Positions 43,851 through 54,346 are shown, counted from the stretch's first letter. The stretch: DNA of 64,000 bases from Natrinema salifodinae (GCF_900110455.1 NZ_FOIS01000006.1:24632-88631); one strand, 5' to 3'. Numbers and translations: made by a program. Notes: generated by a model from the sequence alone, not told the origin.

Positions 43851-44690
43851 TCAGAGGTCGACGCGGTCGCCGATCTCGACGATTTCGAGCCGCCGTGGAT
43901 GCGTGAAACTATTCGCGTGGTGATGGAGCGCCGTCGGGTCGGCGGTGAGTCCCTTCCACATGTCCCAGTGGCTCGGGAGGAGCCGCTCACACTGCAACGC
44001 GGCGGCGCATTCGATGATCTGGTTCTCGTCGTTGTACCAGCGAGTTCGTTTCGGTTCGCGGGTCCGTTTGTCGGGGATCCGTCCGACGGTTCCGAACGCC
44101 AGCGCCGCCAGGTCGATGTCGTACTCGTCGCCGATCCGGTCGAACTCGTCGCTTGGCTTCGTGTCGCCGCCGTGGAAGAAGGTGCCGGCGTCGTGCTCGA
44201 TCACGTAGCTCACCGGGTGGGTCGCGTCCGGATCGTGCGCGTCTTCGACGTGGACCGTGAACTCGCCGATCTCGAGCGTCTCCCCCTCAGCAACGTCGGT
44301 CAGTTGGTCGGCCGCGACGTCCCACTCGTCGGTCCACGACTCTTCGTCGCGGGCGACCGCGAGGCTGTCGTCCGGCGCGTAGAAGGTCGCGCCCGTGTTC
44401 GCGAGGATCGGCGCCTGGCTCGGCCCGTGGACGTGGTCGGTGTGTTCGTGGGTCGCGAGGACGGCGTCGGCGTCCGCGACGTCCTCGGGGTCGAACGGAA
44501 CGGGGATCATGCGGACCGTCCGCGGCGGATCGCCCAGGCCGACGTACGGATCGATAAACAGCGTCGTGCCCTCGCTGCCCTTCAGAACGAAGCCGTTGCA
44601 GCCGAGATACCAGATCGCGACGCCGTCGGGAGTTGCGTCCGCGACGTCGCGGACGAGCCAGTCGCCCCAGTCACTTCGGATTTCGGTCAT
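43851..44690 (-). CDS. UlaG-like metallo-hydrolase of the beta-lactamase fold
   Basis: This 279-residue protein has the motifs TLFIDPYVGLGDPP, ATHEHTDHVHG near 84, FHGGDTKPSDEF, and LPSHWDMWKG near 250. These resemble the ascorbate-6-phosphate lactonase (UlaG) group. The substrate is unknown. The ATG at 44690 is preferred over 44747 because the leader before it is not protein-like. Confidence 0.8.
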   Translation of the reverse strand: MTEIRSDWGDWLVRDVADATPDGVAIWYLGCNGFVLKGSEGTTLFIDPYVGLGDPPRTVRMIPVPFDPEDVADADAVLATHEHTDHVHGPSQAPILANTGATFYAPDDSLAVARDEESWTDEWDVAADQLTDVAEGETLEIGEFTVHVEDAHDPDATHPVSYVIEHDAGTFFHGGDTKPSDEFDRIGDEYDIDLAALAFGTVGRIPDKRTREPKRTRWYNDENQIIECAAALQCERLLPSHWDMWKGLTADPTALHHHANSFTHPRRLEIVEIGDRVDL

Positions 44691-44890
44691 GCGTGAGGAT
44701 GTGACCACCGACCGCGTAAGTGTTACCGTCTCGGTGCGAGTCGGCATCGATGCCGCGCCTGTTTCGGAGCAGTGCTGTGGCTACGGATGCGGGGGTGCCT
44801 ACGGCTACTGGTGACGGTACCGACGAGCGAAAGCGAACTTAGTCCGCAAGAAGAGCTGCTGTGAGCGGATGCGCGACGATCGACACGGCG

Positions 44891-46099
44891 TTAGAGCGGG
44901 AACTCCGCGGTGATCTCGTCGCGTCGGGCGTCGAGGCGGTCGACCCGCGAGCCGAGCATCTGCTGCATGAGGACGACGAGCCCGTTGTGTTGACCCTCGC
45001 CGAGAATCGCCGTCTCGGTGAACTTGTCGCTGGACGCCTGGCGACCGATCGTGCCGAGCATGATCGCCTCGCGGTCGGCAAAGACCAGGCGGCCGACGGA
45101 CTCGCCCGCGGGGGGCAGATTGAGCCAGTCGAGTTGGGGCTCCCAGAGGGTTACTTCGGACACGCGCTCGCGCACGAGCTCGCGGACGCGAGGATCGCGC
45201 GAGCCGAGGTAGACGTCGACGCCGCGGTCCACGGCGTCCCCGATCCGGCGGACGCAACCCTCCTCGAGCAATCCCGTGGTCGTGAACATCAGGAAGAGCT
45301 CGTCGTCGGCGCGCTCACAGAGCGACTGGCCGGTCGAGACGATGGTCTCGCGCCCTTCGAGCGTGCGGACGTCGGCGTCCTCGGCGACGTCCGCGTCGAC
45401 TGCCTCCGCGTTCGTGTCGCCTCCTGATCGAATCCACTCGACGCGAACGATCGGATGGCCCTCGTAGGAGACCCGATCCGTGTCGGCGTCGTAGCCGACG
45501 AGCCCGGCATCGTTCAGCACGGGCAGGTGGACGTGGACGAGCGCAGCCAGGACTTCGTCGACGCGCTCCTGCGAGACCTCGCGTTCGCTCGCGTCGGCCT
45601 CCCGGGCCGCGACGTCGCGCGCGAGCGTCTCCGTCGCGATGGAGTGGTACTGGTCGCCGAGTACCGAGAGGATCGTCCGTCGGCGCTCGTCGGCGAGCGC
45701 TTCGAACACGGCGTCGAGTTCGTCCGCGTCTGCACCGGCGTCTCCGTCGTCCGCGAGGAGGGCCGCGAACTCGGACTCGTCGAACGCCCGATGGTCGGCG
45801 GTCGCGATCGCGCCGTCCTGGGTCTCGGTGAGCAGCCCCGCATCTTTCAGCTTGGGCACCAGGCGGTGGTGGAGATCGATGCGGGCCCGCTGATGCTCGT
45901 CGTCGGTGACGTCGGCGAGCCGTTTATCCGTTGTTACCGCCGCGAGCCGGAACGCAAGATCTGTTTTCTCGATTCCCGAGCCCTGGGACGACCGCTCGCC
46001 GACGAGCCGGAGCACGGTCCGGGAATCGGCGTCGGCGAGGGAGTCGAAGAGCGAATCACGAGTCGCGGTCGCGGAGCCGCTCGGAGCTGAGTTACTCAT
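44891..46099 (-). CDS. Regulator with two winged-helix (DUF7344-like) domains and TrmB-like C-terminus
   Basis: This 402-residue protein has two HTH-like repeats at about 15-105 and 120-210. Each opens with a LFDSLADADSRTVLRLV- or VFEALADERRRTILSVLG-type helix and has a paired RARIDLHHRLVPKLKDAGLL-type wing. A C-terminal domain follows from about 240 (IVSTGQSLCERADDELFLMFT, DVYLGSRDPRVRELV, LVFADREAIMLG), like the ligand domain of TrmB-type regulators. It probably controls a sugar or stress response. CACATAAG about -30 supports the ATG at 46099. Confidence 0.75.
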   Translation of the reverse strand: MSNSAPSGSATATRDSLFDSLADADSRTVLRLVGERSSQGSGIEKTDLAFRLAAVTTDKRLADVTDDEHQRARIDLHHRLVPKLKDAGLLTETQDGAIATADHRAFDESEFAALLADDGDAGADADELDAVFEALADERRRTILSVLGDQYHSIATETLARDVAAREADASEREVSQERVDEVLAALVHVHLPVLNDAGLVGYDADTDRVSYEGHPIVRVEWIRSGGDTNAEAVDADVAEDADVRTLEGRETIVSTGQSLCERADDELFLMFTTTGLLEEGCVRRIGDAVDRGVDVYLGSRDPRVRELVRERVSEVTLWEPQLDWLNLPPAGESVGRLVFADREAIMLGTIGRQASSDKFTETAILGEGQHNGLVVLMQQMLGSRVDRLDARRDEITAEFPL

Positions 46100-46353
46100 C
46101 GACTACTGGTCGGTGACTTATGTGCAAAAGACCTGCTCCAAACTGATTTGGAATCAGCAATCTATTACCGCTATTTAGCGGACTATACAGGTATAAACAG
46201 TCACTGCAGAGAGAACATAACAATCTATTTCGATTCGGGTACTGAACTTGAGATTTCGCAACAGTCGCTAAACAGACCGGTAATAGCTCGGAAAGCGACA
46301 GTGTGACGGCCGAGCAAAAACCGGGCGTCCGTGTCGACGGCGAAACGGCGGGG

Positions 46354-47403
46354 CTACCAGGTGCCGTGGAACGTGTCGAACGAGAGTTCGTCGAGGGGCT
46401 TGTTTCCGACGGCGATCTCGTACTCGCCGGGGGTGAGCATCGGCTTGTGGAACTGCGGGCCGTCGTCGGTCGTGATCCGCGGACAGCCCGTGTTGACGAA
46501 CGCGTCCATATCGAAGTTCCGCAGGCGGTCCGGCGTCACCTCGTCCATCGTGATGAGGTAGGCGTCGTCGTTATCCGCCAGAATTTCCTGGGCGGTCTCC
46601 CAGCGCCCCTGGCCGATCTTGGTACAGAAGATGACGCCCCACTTCTCGGCGTCCATCGCCTTGTGGACCGACGCGTAGCGCTGCTTCATGAACTTCTCCG
46701 TGTCCGCGAGCGTGACGATGTTGTTGACCGGGTCGGCGATGACGACGTGCTTGTCGGGGTACTCCATCGCCAGGCCGAGCGGGTGGAATTTCCCGCCGCC
46801 GACGTACAGTACCTGGTCGGCGGGGACGTCCGCGCTCGCGTAGTTGCAGCCGAGCACCTGCCCCTCGTGGGTCAGTCGCTCGTCGCCCCGACGGCTGTGG
46901 ACGTCGTAGCCCCGTTCCTCGAGGAACTCGCTCATCTCCTCGTAGCGGTTCATGTGCTGGGCCGTCGTGACTAGCCCGACGTCTTCGGTCTCTTCGGGCG
47001 GCTCTAAGGTGTCCAGGGCTTCCTCCATGATCGGCGTGACCTCGACGTTCGAGAACAGCGGCACGTAGATCACCTTGTCCGTGTTCTTCATCGGCGAGTG
47101 GCCGAAGTGGACGAACACGTCGGTGCGTTTCATCAGATAGGTATCGAGATCACAGGCCCCGTAACAGGGCTGGCCCGAGAGCATGAACGTCACGTCGTCG
47201 TCGGCCAGTTCCCGGAGATCGTCGGCGACGGCGGGCCCCCGTCGCTTCAACCCCTCGGGGAACTGCAGCCCGACTTTCTTCGCGTCCCGCTCTTCGATCG
47301 CGTCGACGATCTGTTCAAGTTCGTAGTCCCACTCGCGATCGTGTTTGAGACGCATTCCCGTATTCCGGAGGTCCCCCTCGGTATACTCCGACTCCTGACT
47401 CAT
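46354..47403 (-). CDS. dph2: Diphthamide biosynthesis enzyme Dph2
   Basis: This 349-residue protein is a radical SAM-type 3-amino-3-carboxypropyltransferase. It carries the three Fe-S cysteines in GQPCYGACD, VLGCNYASAD and NTGCPRITTDD. It starts diphthamide synthesis on elongation factor 2. The GTATATAC box at 47427-47434, 24-31 bases upstream, marks the start at 47403 over the ATG at 47439. Confidence 0.93.
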   Translation of the reverse strand: MSQESEYTEGDLRNTGMRLKHDREWDYELEQIVDAIEERDAKKVGLQFPEGLKRRGPAVADDLRELADDDVTFMLSGQPCYGACDLDTYLMKRTDVFVHFGHSPMKNTDKVIYVPLFSNVEVTPIMEEALDTLEPPEETEDVGLVTTAQHMNRYEEMSEFLEERGYDVHSRRGDERLTHEGQVLGCNYASADVPADQVLYVGGGKFHPLGLAMEYPDKHVVIADPVNNIVTLADTEKFMKQRYASVHKAMDAEKWGVIFCTKIGQGRWETAQEILADNDDAYLITMDEVTPDRLRNFDMDAFVNTGCPRITTDDGPQFHKPMLTPGEYEIAVGNKPLDELSFDTFHGTW

Positions 47404-47549
47404 TAGCCGCCTTAACGGCCACGGACGTATATACTGCACGCTGTCCGTGAGCGAGGAATTCCCCCTGTTGCGCCGATCGATTTGGGCACGGACCGACGTC
47501 CGCTATGGTCGATCGTCTCGGTGTCGTACGGCCACAGTTCGGCTCCCGA

Positions 47550-48140
47550 TCAGGATCGGTTCCCGGCCCGCCGGAGTTCGGTTCGCTCCTCGGCTTCGCA
47601 GGTCGCGAGAACGGCCCGGAAGTCCACGCCGTCGAACGACGTCACCAACTCGTCTGCGGTCTCGACCAATTCGCCGAGTCGATTTTCGATCGCCGCGTCG
47701 GTCGCGGCGCGGTCCGAGGGCGACGCCGAACCGGGCTCGCACTCGACCGCCCCGCGTTCGGCCGCCACCGCCGCATACTCGGTCAGCAATTGGTCGTAGC
47801 GAGCGCGCCGTACCAGGCGGTCGACGGTCTCGCGGAGGTCGGCTTTCGAAGCCGATTTCGGAATCCCGATACCGACTTGGTCCCCGTCAACCCGGGTTCG
47901 GCCGAGAATCGTCGTCGTATGCGCGTCGCGTCGTTCGATCGCCGTCGCGACGACGGTCCCGGTTTCCGTCCGGAGCTCGCGGTCGATCACGGCTGCGTCG
48001 ACGGTACCGATTCTCGCCAACGCGTCGTCGCCGTCCGTCGTCGTCTCGACGCGGTAGTCGTCGACGAGCCACGATCGTACCTGCGCCACCGTCTCGGGCT
48101 CGGGAGCGGCGATGAGCACGCCACCAGCATCCCCAAACAT
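47550..48140 (-). CDS. HalX-domain response-regulator-like protein
   Basis: This 196-residue protein has a receiver-like N-terminal domain (VLIAAPEPETVAQVRSWLVD, the phospho-acceptor-like Asp in VDAAVIDREL) and a C-terminal HalX-like helical domain from about 115 (RARYDQLLTEYAAVAAERGAVE). The receiver keeps the key Asp, but other acidic residues and the Lys are not obvious. No histidine kinase lies nearby. Confidence 0.75.
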   Translation of the reverse strand: MFGDAGGVLIAAPEPETVAQVRSWLVDDYRVETTTDGDDALARIGTVDAAVIDRELRTETGTVVATAIERRDAHTTTILGRTRVDGDQVGIGIPKSASKADLRETVDRLVRRARYDQLLTEYAAVAAERGAVECEPGSASPSDRAATDAAIENRLGELVETADELVTSFDGVDFRAVLATCEAEERTELRRAGNRS

Positions 48141-48353
48141 AATTAGATTTGGTAATATATTTTGGTTGAACCGATATCAAACTATGGACTGATCCACCGC
48201 CGGTAACCGATTCGGCCGACTAAACAGGAACGGACCACCGGCCGAGCCGCCCTTTCATGCACACGCGGTCCGCCGAATCCTCGGTGTGGCGTCGTTCGGT
48301 CGGTTCTGTACACGTCCCAACAGTCATAGTACTGGAGTATAAACGGGGTGCTA

Positions 48354-49274
48354 ATGTCAGCGGAACAGGCCCCAGACGGCTATCTCTTCGACCTCTATCG
48401 TCGATACATCGGTGAACCGGAGGACCGGACCGACGTCTACGTTGGGTTCGGTCTGTTCCTCGGCGGAATCGGACTGGCGATCATCGGACTGTTGCTCTTC
48501 CTCTGGGGCAATACGTTCGAGGCCCGCTCTGCAGAGTACTTCGCGTGGATCGGGCCCGCGTACGCGCTCGCGATGGTCGCGCTTCCCGTCACGATGCTCG
48601 GTATCGTCGTCTTGCTCCCGTCGGAACGACGGATGCTCTACACGTCGGTCGTCGGCGTCGCCGTCACCGTCGGTGCGGTCGTCGGTTTCCTCGCCGTGTA
48701 CCCCAAGGATTGGAACGGCTACGGCGCCGACTACACCGTCGAAATCATCGCAATTTACGCCGTCGGCCTCGCCGCGCTTATCGCCTCGACGGGCGCGGCG
48801 CTGATCGCACACTACCTCGACATGGCTCGTCAGGTCGATGCCGTCGCCGCCGACGACGAGGCGGACGACGAGCCCGAGTTCACCGACGAGGACGTCCGTC
48901 GAGACATCGACGAGGCGATGGACGACGTCGAACTCTCGTGGGGCGGCGTCGAGAAGACCGAACACAAGCGCCTGAGCTTCTCCGAGGACGACCTCACCGA
49001 CGTCAGCGTCGACACCGACGCGGGGACGACGACCACTCGCTCCTCGGGTGTCGATGCGCAGGTCGCCGGTCTCAAGGGACTGAAAGGTGGCGAGACGAAG
49101 ACGACGACCTCGAGCTCGACGGTCGACGATCAGACGGCGAAGCTGAAGGAGCTCCGTGAGCAACAGCAGGCTGAAGAGCTGGCGACCGACGACGAGGATG
49201 GCGCCGTCGACGCCGTGGCGAAACCGTTCGCGTCCCTCCTCGACCGCTTCCGGGACCTGATAAACCGCAATTAA
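48354..49274 (+). CDS. Four-helix membrane protein with cytoplasmic tail, haloarchaeal
   Basis: This 306-residue protein has four membrane helices in about residues 25-165: IGLAIIGLLLFLWG, YALAMVALPVTMLGIVVLL, VGVAVTVGAVVGFLAVY and VGLAALIASTGAALIAH. A long acidic tail follows, rich in Asp, Lys and Thr, with a predicted coiled segment near LKELREQQQAEEL. It ends 97 bases before an actin-like gene on the same strand. It could anchor or regulate that filament (inference). A GTG at 48348 is an alternative start. Confidence 0.75.
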   Translation: MSAEQAPDGYLFDLYRRYIGEPEDRTDVYVGFGLFLGGIGLAIIGLLLFLWGNTFEARSAEYFAWIGPAYALAMVALPVTMLGIVVLLPSERRMLYTSVVGVAVTVGAVVGFLAVYPKDWNGYGADYTVEIIAIYAVGLAALIASTGAALIAHYLDMARQVDAVAADDEADDEPEFTDEDVRRDIDEAMDDVELSWGGVEKTEHKRLSFSEDDLTDVSVDTDAGTTTTRSSGVDAQVAGLKGLKGGETKTTTSSSTVDDQTAKLKELREQQQAEELATDDEDGAVDAVAKPFASLLDRFRDLINRN

Positions 49275-49370
49275 TTGCCGTCGCGGAAAAGAATCACTCT
49301 GTTATGACGTAGTATCAGATCCGAATGTAACGCACATAGATTTATAATCCGTCGGTGGCCTTGCCCACAC

Positions 49371-50402
49371 ATGGCCAAAGGCCTAGACGTTGGAACGATG
49401 AACATCCTGTCAGCACAGCAGGATGGCAACGACACGGTTTTCGTGCAGCAGCGCAACTCCTTCGTAGAAATTGAGTACTCGGATATGGCCGAGCAGATGC
49501 TCTCGCGAAGTGAAGTACTCCACATTCGGAAAGACGACAAGGTATACGTCGTCGGCGACGACGCCCTCAACTTCGCGAACATCTTCAACAAGGAGACGCG
49601 CCGCCCGATGAAACACGGGATCCTCTCGAACGACGAGCAGAGCGCGATCCCGATGATGAAGCTCATCATCGAACAGGTCGTCGGCGAGCCCGCCTATCCC
49701 GACGAGAAGCTCTACTTCTCGACGCCTGCGGACCCGATCGACTCCGATCTCTCGACGCTATACCACCAGAAGACGATCGAGTCCTTCCTAAACGACATGG
49801 GCTACGACGCCGAGCCGATCAACGAGGGCATGTCCGTCATCTACTCCGAGCTCGCGGACAACAACTTCACCGGCCTCGGGATCTCGTTCGGTGCCGGCAT
49901 GACGAACGTCTGTCTGGCCTACTACGCGGTCCCCGTCATGAAGTTCTCCGTCGCCCGCGGTGGCGACTGGATCGACGAACAGGCTGCCCGCGCGACCGGC
50001 ACGCCCGTCGACAAGGTCACCTCGATCAAGGAGGACGACTTCGAACTCGACTTCACCACGGACGTCGGCGGCGTCGAGGGTGCGCTGTCGATCTACTACG
50101 AGAACCTGCTCGACTACGTCATCGAGAACACCGTCCGGGAAGTCGACGACGAAGACGTCGAAGAAGGACTGGACGTCCCCGTCGTCGTCACGGGTGGCAC
50201 CTCGAGCCCCGACGGCTTCGAGGCGCTGTTCCGCGACCATCTCGAAGAGGCGAACATTCCGTTTTCGATCAGCGGCGTCTCGCACGCGAACGAACCGCTC
50301 TACAGCGTCGCCCGCGGTGGCCTCGTCGCCGCTCGCTCCGACGAGGACGTCGACCACGACCAGGCGGACGAGGAAGCAGAAGCGGCGGCCGCCAACGAGT
50401 AA
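49371..50402 (+). CDS. Actin-like ATPase (salactin/volactin type)
   Basis: This 343-residue protein has actin-fold motifs: phosphate-1 [16 protein letters not shown], phosphate-2 [13 protein letters not shown] near 163, and the adenosine motif [16 protein letters not shown] near 270. It is closest to the haloarchaeal actins described as salactin and volactin, which form dynamic filaments that affect cell shape or division. The ATTTATAATCC box 24-31 bases upstream of 49371 supports the start. The C-terminal tail is acidic. Confidence 0.85.
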   Translation: MAKGLDVGTMNILSAQQDGNDTVFVQQRNSFVEIEYSDMAEQMLSRSEVLHIRKDDKVYVVGDDALNFANIFNKETRRPMKHGILSNDEQSAIPMMKLIIEQVVGEPAYPDEKLYFSTPADPIDSDLSTLYHQKTIESFLNDMGYDAEPINEGMSVIYSELADNNFTGLGISFGAGMTNVCLAYYAVPVMKFSVARGGDWIDEQAARATGTPVDKVTSIKEDDFELDFTTDVGGVEGALSIYYENLLDYVIENTVREVDDEDVEEGLDVPVVVTGGTSSPDGFEALFRDHLEEANIPFSISGVSHANEPLYSVARGGLVAARSDEDVDHDQADEEAEAAAANE

Positions 50403-50482
50403 CGACGGTCCCGGCTGCGGTTCTCGGTGGTTCGATCCTTTTTCGACGATCGGCGACAGCGAGACGTGAGCGATCGGACTGC

Positions 50483-50674
50483 TTATCGATCCGAAGTGGC
50501 CGTTGATTCGTCGTAGAATCGATTGAACGCCTCGCCCCAGGATTCGGGCTCCTCGCGTTGGGGCTGGTGTTCGACGGACACGTCCGCAAACCCACAGTGC
50601 GAGCACGTCACCGTCGATGCCTCGCCGAGAGAGAGTACTTCGATGGGGCCCTGACACCGTGGACACTCGTTCAT
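50483..50674 (-). CDS. Small zinc-ribbon protein
   Basis: This 63-residue protein (MNECPRCQGPIEVL) has two CxxC pairs, CPRC and CSHC, 20 residues apart, making a zinc ribbon. A short acidic C-terminus follows. It is one of the many small zinc-finger proteins of haloarchaea with unknown targets. TTAAGG at about -30 favours the ATG at 50674 over 50689. Confidence 0.7.
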   Translation of the reverse strand: MNECPRCQGPIEVLSLGEASTVTCSHCGFADVSVEHQPQREEPESWGEAFNRFYDESTATSDR

Positions 50675-50850
50675 ACCTGTCACTTTCACGGATCGTCCTT
50701 AACTCTATTCGAATCTGTCGGAAATAGGACCGTTCGCGTCCGCTTTCGACCCTCGGTCGCCGTCGCCGCTGACAGCGTTGCATCCGCTCGAGTGTATTAC
50801 TACTGCGTATTCACTAACCTTTTTGTATGCAGGCTATGTATGCACTGGCA

Positions 50851-51246
50851 ATGAGTACGACGTCGTCCCCCACCCGTGCGATCGACCGCTGTCAGCCCGC
50901 CGACGCGACCCCCGTCACGCTCGAGGCTGCGGCCCTCGAGTCGACGGCGCCGGAGTACCTCCGCGATCTCAAGGGCGAACTGACCGCCGAGGGGTTGGTT
51001 CCCGCGGAACTGACCGTCGAGGCGTGTTTCGACGAGGACTGCTCGCTTGCCACCCAGGACGAGGTCGACCGCATCCGCGGCTACGTCCGCGCTGGCTCCT
51101 TCCTCGGCGTCGGAACCGTGACCGTCACCGTCGACGACGTCGCGGACCCCGAGAAGGTCCGTCCCGCCCTGGCAGCCTGCGCTGAACGGGCCGCCCGCGA
51201 AGGACTCGCGTTCGATCTCGAAGGGCCCATCACCGTCGACGCCTGA
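50851..51246 (+). CDS. Conserved haloarchaeal protein, function unknown
   Basis: This 131-residue protein has a segment with three cysteines (EACFDEDCSLATQDEVDRI) and a C-terminal cysteine in LAACAERAARE. The C-terminal half (YVRAGSFLGVGTVTVTVDDVAD) looks alpha/beta. It precedes the METTL5-like gene by 10 bases, so the two are probably co-transcribed and may be linked to RNA modification (inference). CTTTTTGTA at about 50818-50827 is 24-33 bases before the ATG at 50851, which favours it over 50827. Confidence 0.62.
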   Translation: MSTTSSPTRAIDRCQPADATPVTLEAAALESTAPEYLRDLKGELTAEGLVPAELTVEACFDEDCSLATQDEVDRIRGYVRAGSFLGVGTVTVTVDDVADPEKVRPALAACAERAAREGLAFDLEGPITVDA

Positions 51247-51256
51247 CTCTCGCGGG

Positions 51257-51904
51257 ATGGCTCCCTCTCGGCGCACGCTCGCCCGCCGCCTCGAGTCGGT
51301 CGACGATTTCTCCGATCCGTCCGCCAGCCTCGAGCAGTATCTAACGCCGTCGGAACTCGCCGCTCACCTCTGTCACTTGGCGGGTTTACAGGGCGATCTC
51401 GATCGCCGGGTCGTCGATCTGGGGACCGGAACCGGAATGCTTGCCATCGCGGCGTCGCTTTCCGGCGCCGACCGCGTCGCGGGACTCGACGTCGACCCCG
51501 ACGCGCTCCGCCTGGCCCGCCGAAACGAGCGGGCGGTTCGCGACGAGTCCGGCGGCGATAGAGCCCGGGGTAGTCGAGCGATCGCCTGGCTCCGCGGCGA
51601 CGTCACTCGGCATCCGTTTTCGATCACCGACGCGACCGTCCTCTCGAACCCGCCGTTCGGCGCGCAACGGGGTAATCGCCACGCCGATCGCGAGTTTCTG
51701 GAGACGGCCCGCGAAATCGGGGCCGTCTCCTATACGATTCACAACGAGGGAAGTCAGGATTTCGTCGAGTCCTTCGCCGCCGACGAGGGCGGGACCGTCA
51801 CGCACGCGTTCCGGGCGGAATTTCCGATCGCGAAGCGATTCGAGTTTCACACCGAAGCGGAGACCACGCTCGACGCCGAGGTTTTCCGGATCGAGTGGGA
51901 GTAA
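51257..51904 (+). CDS. METTL5-like rRNA N6-adenine methyltransferase
   Basis: This 215-residue class I SAM-dependent enzyme has motif I VVDLGTGTGMLAIAA near 52 and the N6-adenine motif NPPFGAQ near 134. The C-terminal part binds the acceptor. The human homologue METTL5 methylates an 18S rRNA adenine. It follows the unknown small gene by 10 bases and converges tightly on the rhomboid gene. Confidence 0.87.
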   Translation: MAPSRRTLARRLESVDDFSDPSASLEQYLTPSELAAHLCHLAGLQGDLDRRVVDLGTGTGMLAIAASLSGADRVAGLDVDPDALRLARRNERAVRDESGGDRARGSRAIAWLRGDVTRHPFSITDATVLSNPPFGAQRGNRHADREFLETAREIGAVSYTIHNEGSQDFVESFAADEGGTVTHAFRAEFPIAKRFEFHTEAETTLDAEVFRIEWE

Positions 51905-51909
51905 GGCGG

Positions 51910-53823
51910 TTAGTACTCGTCGTAGCGCTCTTCGCTCGCGACCGCGACCCGCGTCCCGTCGGCGGCCGCGTAGATCGACTCGTTCTCGCGCTCAAAGGAG
52001 AGGCCGCCGGCCGACGCCGTCTCGTTCTCGGCCGGAACCGGCGTCGTCGCGACCGGCTCGGTCCCGTCCGATTGGACTTCGAGGACGAACTCCCCGCCGT
52101 CGGAATCGATCGTTACGTTCCGGCCCGCGATCCGGGCCTCCGCCCGGGATTCGTTGGACTCGTGTGCGAGCCGGCGGTCCCCGCCGTCCTCGATCCAGAC
52201 CTGATAGACGGTGTCGTTGCCGACGGGCTCCCAGCCGGTCCGTTCGACGTGGACGGCCTCGCGCCAGCCGGCGCCGCCGACGTAGACCGTCTCCTCGCCG
52301 GTAAACGAGAGCCGCTGGGCGCTGACCGCTTCGAGCCAGACGTTTCGCTGCTCGCTCGCGACGATCACCCCGCTGGACTCGAGGCCCTCGTCGCTCTCGA
52401 TGGCGTCGATGCCGATCCCGGAGACCAGCCCGTTCGGGACACCTTCGACGTACTCGACCGTGTAGTCCTCGATCTCGACGGCGGCGTCCGAGGACGCGGT
52501 GGCGTCTTCGACGACGAGGAAGTTGGCCGGAATGGCGATCCCGGCGAGGATCGCGAGGATGCAGAGGACCGCCATGAACGCGGTCCGTTTGCGAGTCAGG
52601 GATGCTATCCAGTTCGACTGACGAGCTGCTCGTCGGGGTCCCGCAGTGTCGCCGACGATTTCGCGGATGCGATCGAGGCGCGCCGTGGCGGTTCCGTCAC
52701 CGTCGCGGCGTCCGCTCGCGAGTTCGAGCGGCCTGGCGACCGCTGATCGAGTCCCGTTCTCCGAGTCCGAATCCGAGGCGGGGGTCGAGGCGTCCATTCG
52801 CGCGAGCAGCCGTTCGACCCGCTGCGAGAGGAGCGGTTTCTCGGAGGCGGTCATCGAGAGCGTCACCACCAGTGCGAGCACCGCGACGACCGCGATGCCG
52901 GGACCCTGAAAGAGGACGTACGTGTTCTCGCCGCCGAACCAGTAGATCGCCCACAGGTTCTTCGAGAAACCGAAGAGGAGGATCGCGAGCCAGAGGAAGA
53001 GCGGGTTCGGGCGGGCGTTCCGTCGCTCGAGGAGCGCGATTCCGAGCACGAAACCCAGAAAGAGGCCGATCGCGTGGCCCTGGATGGCGATGCCGGCCCA
53101 CGACGGCGCCGAGGGCGGGCTCGGCTCGGCGGTGTAGACCCTGATCGGCTCCTGCAGCGCGTAATAGAGCCGCAAGATGACGCTCTGCACGCCGAGCGTC
53201 CCGACGATCGTCGCGATCGGATAGTGGACGATCGCGAACCCGGCGAAGGCGAAGACGACGCCGGAAAACCCGATGACTGGACCGAGCGCGAACAGGCTCG
53301 TCGTCAGCCCGATCCCGATGACGGCCAGCGGGAACAGGACGAACGCGCGTATCCGGGGATCGGTTCGCCAGGCGTCGGCCGCCCGGGTCCGGTCCCGGTC
53401 GTCAGTGGCAGCGTCGGTGTCGGTGGCGGTCGCGGTTTTGGTGTCCGAGTCGGGGAAGTGCCCCCAGGCGTACTCCGCCAGCGGCGCGACCACGACCGTC
53501 CCCGCCAGGTTACCGACGAGGTGGCCGGGGCCGGCGTGGGAGAACGCCGCCGTCGCCATCCCGAGTGGGTAGAAGTACGACCAGGCGCGGAAGGGGATCG
53601 TCACGGGATCGTCGAAGTCGGTGATGCCGTCCTGCACGAACAGGTAGACGCAGAGTACGAATGCGATCACGACGAGCGATCCCCAGGGAATTCCGTAGAG
53701 GAGCCGCGCCCCGGCCACGTCGCGCCAGCGCCTGGTCGGGCGGTGGATCTGCCTGACGACGGCGATCGACCCGATCAGGGCCGCAGCGACGACGAGGGTC
53801 AGCAGGGCCGCAAGCGAGCGCAT
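51910..53823 (-). CDS. Rhomboid-family intramembrane protease with large C-terminal domain
   Basis: This 637-residue protein has a membrane region at about 1-370 with the rhomboid motifs HLVGNLAGT, the catalytic Ser in [12 protein letters not shown] near 185, and the His in [10 protein letters not shown] near 265. A second membrane segment ([19 protein letters not shown]) near 440 is followed by about 180 residues of a probable outward-facing domain rich in beta strands ([32 protein letters not shown]). Substrates are unknown. The GATAAATC element near -35 supports the ATG at 53823. Confidence 0.87.
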   Translation of the reverse strand: MRSLAALLTLVVAAALIGSIAVVRQIHRPTRRWRDVAGARLLYGIPWGSLVVIAFVLCVYLFVQDGITDFDDPVTIPFRAWSYFYPLGMATAAFSHAGPGHLVGNLAGTVVVAPLAEYAWGHFPDSDTKTATATDTDAATDDRDRTRAADAWRTDPRIRAFVLFPLAVIGIGLTTSLFALGPVIGFSGVVFAFAGFAIVHYPIATIVGTLGVQSVILRLYYALQEPIRVYTAEPSPPSAPSWAGIAIQGHAIGLFLGFVLGIALLERRNARPNPLFLWLAILLFGFSKNLWAIYWFGGENTYVLFQGPGIAVVAVLALVVTLSMTASEKPLLSQRVERLLARMDASTPASDSDSENGTRSAVARPLELASGRRDGDGTATARLDRIREIVGDTAGPRRAARQSNWIASLTRKRTAFMAVLCILAILAGIAIPANFLVVEDATASSDAAVEIEDYTVEYVEGVPNGLVSGIGIDAIESDEGLESSGVIVASEQRNVWLEAVSAQRLSFTGEETVYVGGAGWREAVHVERTGWEPVGNDTVYQVWIEDGGDRRLAHESNESRAEARIAGRNVTIDSDGGEFVLEVQSDGTEPVATTPVPAENETASAGGLSFERENESIYAAADGTRVAVASEERYDEY

Positions 53824-53931
53824 GTCCCGTGGTTCGAACGGCGCCGTATAGTGATTTATCTTCGAGTCACGGCAGCCGCGGCGAACGTCGGCTTCGAAAG
53901 GTACAAGCGGCCGACGAACGGAAGGAGGGAC

Positions 53932-54213
53932 ATGGAACTGCGGGTCACCGAGAGCAGCGAGGACGAACTTGCCATCGAGATCGCCGGCGAGGATCACACC
54001 TTCATGAACGTGCTGAAGGGCGCGCTACTCGAACACGACGACGTCGCCGCGGCGACCTACGACGTCAATCCGGAGCAGTCGGGCGGCCAGACCGAGCCGA
54101 TCCTGACGATCAAGACCGAGGGCGCCGACCCGCTCGAGTGTCTCGAGGAAGCGGCGGTCACCGTCCGCGAGAAGTCGGCGTCGTTCCGCGACGCGTTCGA
54201 AGCGGCGGCCTGA
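53932..54213 (+). CDS. rpoL: DNA-directed RNA polymerase subunit L
   Basis: This 93-residue protein has the RpoL motif [20 protein letters not shown] near 20, which joins subunit D in the assembly platform of archaeal RNA polymerase. It is divergent from the rhomboid gene across about 110 bases. It has an unusual Shine-Dalgarno-like GGAGG at 53924-53928, 4-8 bases before the ATG, where most genes here appear leaderless. Confidence 0.93.
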   Translation: MELRVTESSEDELAIEIAGEDHTFMNVLKGALLEHDDVAAATYDVNPEQSGGQTEPILTIKTEGADPLECLEEAAVTVREKSASFRDAFEAAA

Positions 54214-54346
54214 ACCCCGATCGATCGTCGATCGCACCGCTCTCGACTCGATTTTCTCTCGATTTCGACTGTAATCACAGTCCGTCGCAGCGTGCGGTTT
54301 TCGCGCCGGAGTGGCTGGAGACGCCGAAGTCGGCGATCGCCGACGG

